From Gammaproteobacteria bacterium (GTDB lineage: Bacteria; Pseudomonadota; Gammaproteobacteria; GRL18): 7,125 nt of DNA. The notes under the pieces are model-generated. The model made no database searches. It had not been told where the DNA came from and worked only from the letters and a program-made list of their open reading frames with translations. This document shows, one piece after another, positions 6,485-7,125 of the stretch; the first letter of the stretch is position 1; each line of letters starts with the position of its first letter. Made by a program: the position numbers and the translations under genes. The stretch is from contig JAGLFC010000090.1 in the NCBI GenBank assembly GCA_023144715.1, positions 1 through 7,125 of the forward strand, written 5' to 3'.

Positions 6485-7125
6485 ATGAAGACAATGCCTA
6501 TTAATAGTGATTGGGAAAATAATGTCCCAAGTACAGACGAGATCGAAAAAAATAAAGCACTGATCAGTGAACAACAAGAAACACAACTCATACACCGTAT
6601 TAAGCAATTATTGATTGCCCAAAATGCGGTATTAGTCGCTCATTATTATACCGATCCCATTTTACAGCAATTAGCCGATGAAAGTGGTGGTTGTGTGGCG
6701 GATTCATTAGAAATGGCTCGTTTTGGCAAAGAAAGTTCAGCGGATAAAATCATTGTTGCGGGTGTACGTTTTATGGGTGAAACCGCTAAAATATTATCAC
6801 CCGAAAAAACTGTATTAATGCCTGATCTTGAAGCCAATTGCTCACTTGATTTGGGATGTGCTCCTGAAGATTTTATTCCTTTTTGTGATGCACACCCTGA
6901 TCATACCGTTGTCGTCTATTCTAATACCAGTGCACAGGTTAAAGCGCGGGCTGATTGGGTGGTCACGTCTGGTATTGCCACTCAAGTCATTAAACATCTT
7001 GCCAGTGAAGGTAAAAAAATTCTTTGGGCACCTGATCGCCATTTGGGTCAATACATTCAAAGTGTCACCCATGCTGATATGTTACTTTGGCAAGGGGCTT
7101 GTATTGTGCATGATGAATTTAAAGC
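6485..7125 (+). CDS. nadA: Quinolinate synthase NadA, 3' end outside the window
   Basis: Cytosolic 4Fe-4S enzyme of de novo NAD synthesis that condenses iminoaspartate (made by NadB) with dihydroxyacetone phosphate to give quinolinate, the substrate of NadC. The first 213 codons, of roughly 350 in the family, are visible. Recognisable segments are HYYTDP near the start, GGCVADSLEMARFG around 68-81, AGVRFMGETAKILSPEKT, CSLDLGC (119-125), VVVYSNTSAQVKARADWVVTS, ILWAPDRHLG, and WQGACIVHDEFK at the edge. Cys119 and Cys206 match two of the three cluster ligands; their 87-residue spacing equals that of Cys113 and Cys200 in the E. coli enzyme as I recall it. The third ligand lies outside. A TAA immediately before the ATG at 6485 makes this the first possible start in frame; a second ATG at 6494 is possible but its spacing to a ribosome site is worse. 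The gene is divergent from the sugar kinase, with no obvious functional link. Confidence 0.97.
   Translation, partial: MKTMPINSDWENNVPSTDEIEKNKALISEQQETQLIHRIKQLLIAQNAVLVAHYYTDPILQQLADESGGCVADSLEMARFGKESSADKIIVAGVRFMGETAKILSPEKTVLMPDLEANCSLDLGCAPEDFIPFCDAHPDHTVVVYSNTSAQVKARADWVVTSGIATQVIKHLASEGKKILWAPDRHLGQYIQSVTHADMLLWQGACIVHDEFK

Noticed and set aside
6646..7072. Two minus-strand open frames opposite nadA.
   Set aside because: Both are antisense to a clearly recognised nadA whose sequence is intact across the region, and neither has a credible ribosome site or known motif.

Overview
This AT-rich window is bacterial chromosome with dense, intron-free genes. It most likely comes from a low-GC gammaproteobacterium. 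The best taxonomic hint is the Escherichia-type quinolinate synthase at the right end, supported by a Tas-like aldo/keto reductase and a BvgS-style hybrid kinase. I cannot name the genus. I see no rRNA, tRNA, CRISPR array, insertion sequence or phage gene.

Layout, left to right. (1) 1-2724, minus strand: a large hybrid sensor histidine kinase cut by the left edge. It has a signal peptide, a periplasmic solute-binding domain, two membrane helices, a second periplasmic helical domain, a third membrane helix, HAMP, DHp/HisKA and HATPase, and then the first residues of a receiver domain. It is intact over its 908 visible codons. (2) 2770-4371, minus strand: an MscS-family mechanosensitive channel with a long N-terminal periplasmic region that carries a low-complexity charged insert. 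It lies 45 bp upstream of the kinase, so the two are probably co-transcribed. (3) 4475-5536, minus strand: a Tas-like aldo/keto reductase. (4) 5523-6416, minus strand: a PfkB-family sugar kinase that resembles animal ketohexokinase unusually closely. Its 3' end overlaps the reductase start by 14 bp. (5) From 6485, plus strand: nadA, cut by the right edge and transcribed divergently from the sugar kinase across a 68-bp gap.

Functionally there are three units. nadA is housekeeping NAD synthesis. The sugar kinase and reductase form a tight two-gene operon, probably for keto-sugar or carbonyl metabolism with an unknown substrate. The channel and hybrid kinase form a second pair that may link envelope or osmotic state to signalling. 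I do not see a clearly new system. The points most worth a second look are the ketohexokinase-like enzyme and its overlapping partner, the two-sensor design of the kinase with a solute-binding domain that lacks the usual ligand-binding arginine, and the channel-kinase pairing.
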